Assembly: GCA_946699065.1 (NCBI GenBank)
Contig: CAMPDV010000256.1
Location: forward strand, 1-64,000
DNA length: 64,000 bases
Origin: Loxodes magnus
Lineage: Eukaryota > Ciliophora > Karyorelictea > Loxodida > Loxodidae
Reading direction: 5' to 3'
In this document: positions 62,126 to 64,000 of the stretch, in pieces
How the letters are laid out: the number at the start of each line of letters is the position of its first letter
Position numbering within the stretch: position 1 is the stretch's first letter
Position numbers and translations under genes: made by a program
Notes under the pieces: generated by a model
Told to the model about the DNA's origin: nothing
Databases searched by the model: none
Seen by the model: the letters and a program-made list of their open reading frames with translations, nothing else

Positions 62126-63115
62126 CTTTTCTTGAGCTACTGAATACTCGTAAAATTTTCATTTAAATATTTTTGGTTATAGGTTAAGAGCTTAAATAAA
62201 TCATAATTTTTTAAGTCTTTAAATTCTTCAATTAACTCTTTCAAGACCTCACATACTGGAATAGGTTTAAAAGTATCAAGGTCTCCGCAAGAAAATGTTT
62301 TAGAGCTTTAAATTTTATAATACCTTTACAGCAAATCATATTAGAAGTTATAGGAAAATGTTCTAAGCTTATAAATCGATAAAATTTCTCTTACCATATG
62401 TTTGTTAAGATTAGAGTAAGTGTAAATTGGAAATTATGAGGTGTTATTGTCAATTTCATCTAAAAATAAGCATTCTGTAGGCATTAAGTTCATTCTTCTT
62501 ATTGAATCTTAATAAAATTTTTGTCTAATTTTATTTTAAACTAATCGTAGGAATTATTTGCTTTCTTTAACATCCACATAATCAATTTAAAAATGCTAGG
62601 ATAGTTTCTATAATTTCTTAAAATAATTAAGATTACTGTTTTATTTTGAGTTTGTTAAGTATAAAAAAAATGGATTTAATAATCTTATATTAAATTAAAT
62701 ACTGATCTTTTAAATATTTATCTATTCTTATTTTAAACATTTAAACTAATTTCCTTTTAGTTTTTTCAGTTTTCTTTATTATAAAAGATCAATAAAAATA
62801 AATTATTCCTAGAATTGTATATACTGTTTTACCCCAGAGCTTTATTACGAATAGATAGAAAAGCTTTAAAATAAATATTAATCTTATTATATGATTCTAT
62901 TATAAGTATATTATTTCTTTAAAAATATTCTATTTACATTATTTAATTTAACTTTTTAGTCAATAATACTCCAACAAATATTTGCTTTTTTTAATTAAAA
63001 TATCAATTTGATCCTTAAATATAGATTAATATATTCTCCTCTCAAAGAATTTACTTAGAAACATAAAGAAAAGGCGGAGAATTAAAAGGAGAAAGATTAA
63101 AAAAAAGTTAAAGTT
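62126..63115 (-). pseudogene. LRR-like gene fragment, long open frame
   Basis: One minus-strand frame stays open without any TGA from about 63110 to 62126, some 325 codons. It contains F-I-F-I-D-L-L-Q-Q-R-K-L-K-K-L, N-Y-F-K-K-L-Q-K-L-S, E-C-L-F-L-D-E-I-D and V-L-K-E-L-I-E-E-F-K-D-L-K, typical of the LRR family. No ATG is obvious at its upstream edge, next to family A copy 5. Its downstream edge abuts the Gag B2 fragment. It is probably an LRR gene broken by insertions at both ends. Confidence 0.6.
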
Positions 63116-63144
63116 CATCGCAAGAAGTTAATTAATTAATTTCA

Positions 63145-63440
63145 ACTAAAAAAGTTTTTGGACCGGAAACTCCTTTCCGATTGCACGACCCGACGCTCTC
63201 TTTTTATGGAATAACGGGGATATCCTGTTATGCTCCAGGCACAGCAGCAAGGAAAATCCATCGCTATGAGCAGCCAGGCTTCAAGCCCATACCAAGAGCG
63301 GATAATCTAGAAGACAGCGTATCCTTGAGAAAATGACTCTGACCAAAGACTTTCTCAGCGACAAGACATGAACTTTTTCCTAGCCAGAAAGTTTAGTCAA
63401 GAAGGTCAATCTCAGCTCCCACCATCTTTTCAATTATATT
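63145..63440 (-). mobile_element. SINE-like family A, copy 5
   Basis: Close relative of 55470-55775. It has the left boundary TTTCAACTAAAAAAGTTTTT and ends at CCCACCATCTTTTCAATTAT. The right flank matches the left flank of copy 3 in inverted orientation. Confidence 0.85.
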
Positions 63441-64000
63441 ATATAATTAAACAATTCTCTATAATTTTCTTTCTTATTTTGAAGATTTTAGTGTGGTAGT
63501 TATGCTAAATTTAAAAATCTTGAAGAAAGTTTGTTAAACTTTTTTTGTAGTCATAAATGAAATAACTGTTTTAACTGAAGTAAAAATAAGCAAATTATGC
63601 TAAAAAATTACGAATGAAAAATGGAAAATAATAAAACTAAAATGTTTATAATTGAAAGGAGCAAAAATTATAACTTTTTTATAATTTAAATGTTTTTTGT
63701 TTTTAGTCATTAAAAAATCTGAAATCCAGCATTCTAGCTTAATATTTATAGAATAAAGTGTCTATTAAAGCTAATAATAGATAAAAAATTTATATAAACT
63801 TTAATTTTGCTTAAGAACCCAATTTCGGAATTAAGAAAGCCTTAAATACAACATATAATAACCTCACTAGAATCTATACTTGAGAATTGATCTTTTCTAC
63901 GCCTAAAATGTAGATAATGCCAAGTCATCATCGAATCTGCAATCCATTGTAAATATTGCGAAATATTAGACTCCAAACCTCCTTATCTAAATCTCATATT
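63441..64000 (-). repeat. Inverted copy of the 35035-35935 segment
   Basis: Reverse complement of 35035-35935, cut by the window end. It lacks the 275-bp stretch present at 35242-35517. The junction reads AGTTTATATAAA directly into AATTAAAG/GCAAAATT. Confidence 0.8.

Overview
The window looks like nuclear DNA of a ciliate that reads TAA and TAG as glutamine and TGA as tryptophan or stop. This is the pattern of NCBI translation table 27, described for karyorelict ciliates such as Loxodes and Parduczia. The best evidence is a 782-codon RING/pentapeptide/WD40 gene on the minus strand (18830 to 16482). It contains dozens of TAA/TAG codons. Two in-frame TGA codons fall exactly where WD40 blades carry tryptophan, and it ends in TGA. 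Base composition is about 80% A+T. With the standard code almost no gene is visible. The genus is an inference.

Layout. 1-14306: about 159 copies of a 90-bp satellite with nested higher-order repeats. 14306-16480: a short retroposon, a minisatellite between two direct repeats, and a four-copy tandem repeat. 16482-18830: the WD40 gene. 19424-21780: two decayed LINE (non-LTR retrotransposon) reverse-transcriptase pieces. 22 kb to 63 kb: a minus-strand series of leucine-rich-repeat (LRR) genes and pseudogenes. One member is apparently intact (RING + F-box + LRR, 55171 to 52909, with two predicted 20-nt introns). A second large one (51768 to about 45380) is split by two insertions. A possible cyclic-nucleotide-binding protein lies at 59698-58886. 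I checked only the LRR pieces given exact coordinates; the gaps between them have the same look but were not fully translated.

The LRR region is full of retroelements: (1) LINE pieces and SINE-like elements that share one 3' hairpin tail; (2) small elements that encode only a Gag-like protein with a zinc knuckle, several ending in a stem-loop and (ATT)n, two of them framed by 15-16 bp target-site duplications; (3) a roughly 300-bp, comparatively G+C-rich SINE-like family with five copies, one with a 16-bp target-site duplication; (4) a segment of about 0.9 kb present in opposite orientation at 35 kb and at 63.4-64 kb. All reading frames were followed by eye; coordinates of decayed pieces are approximate.
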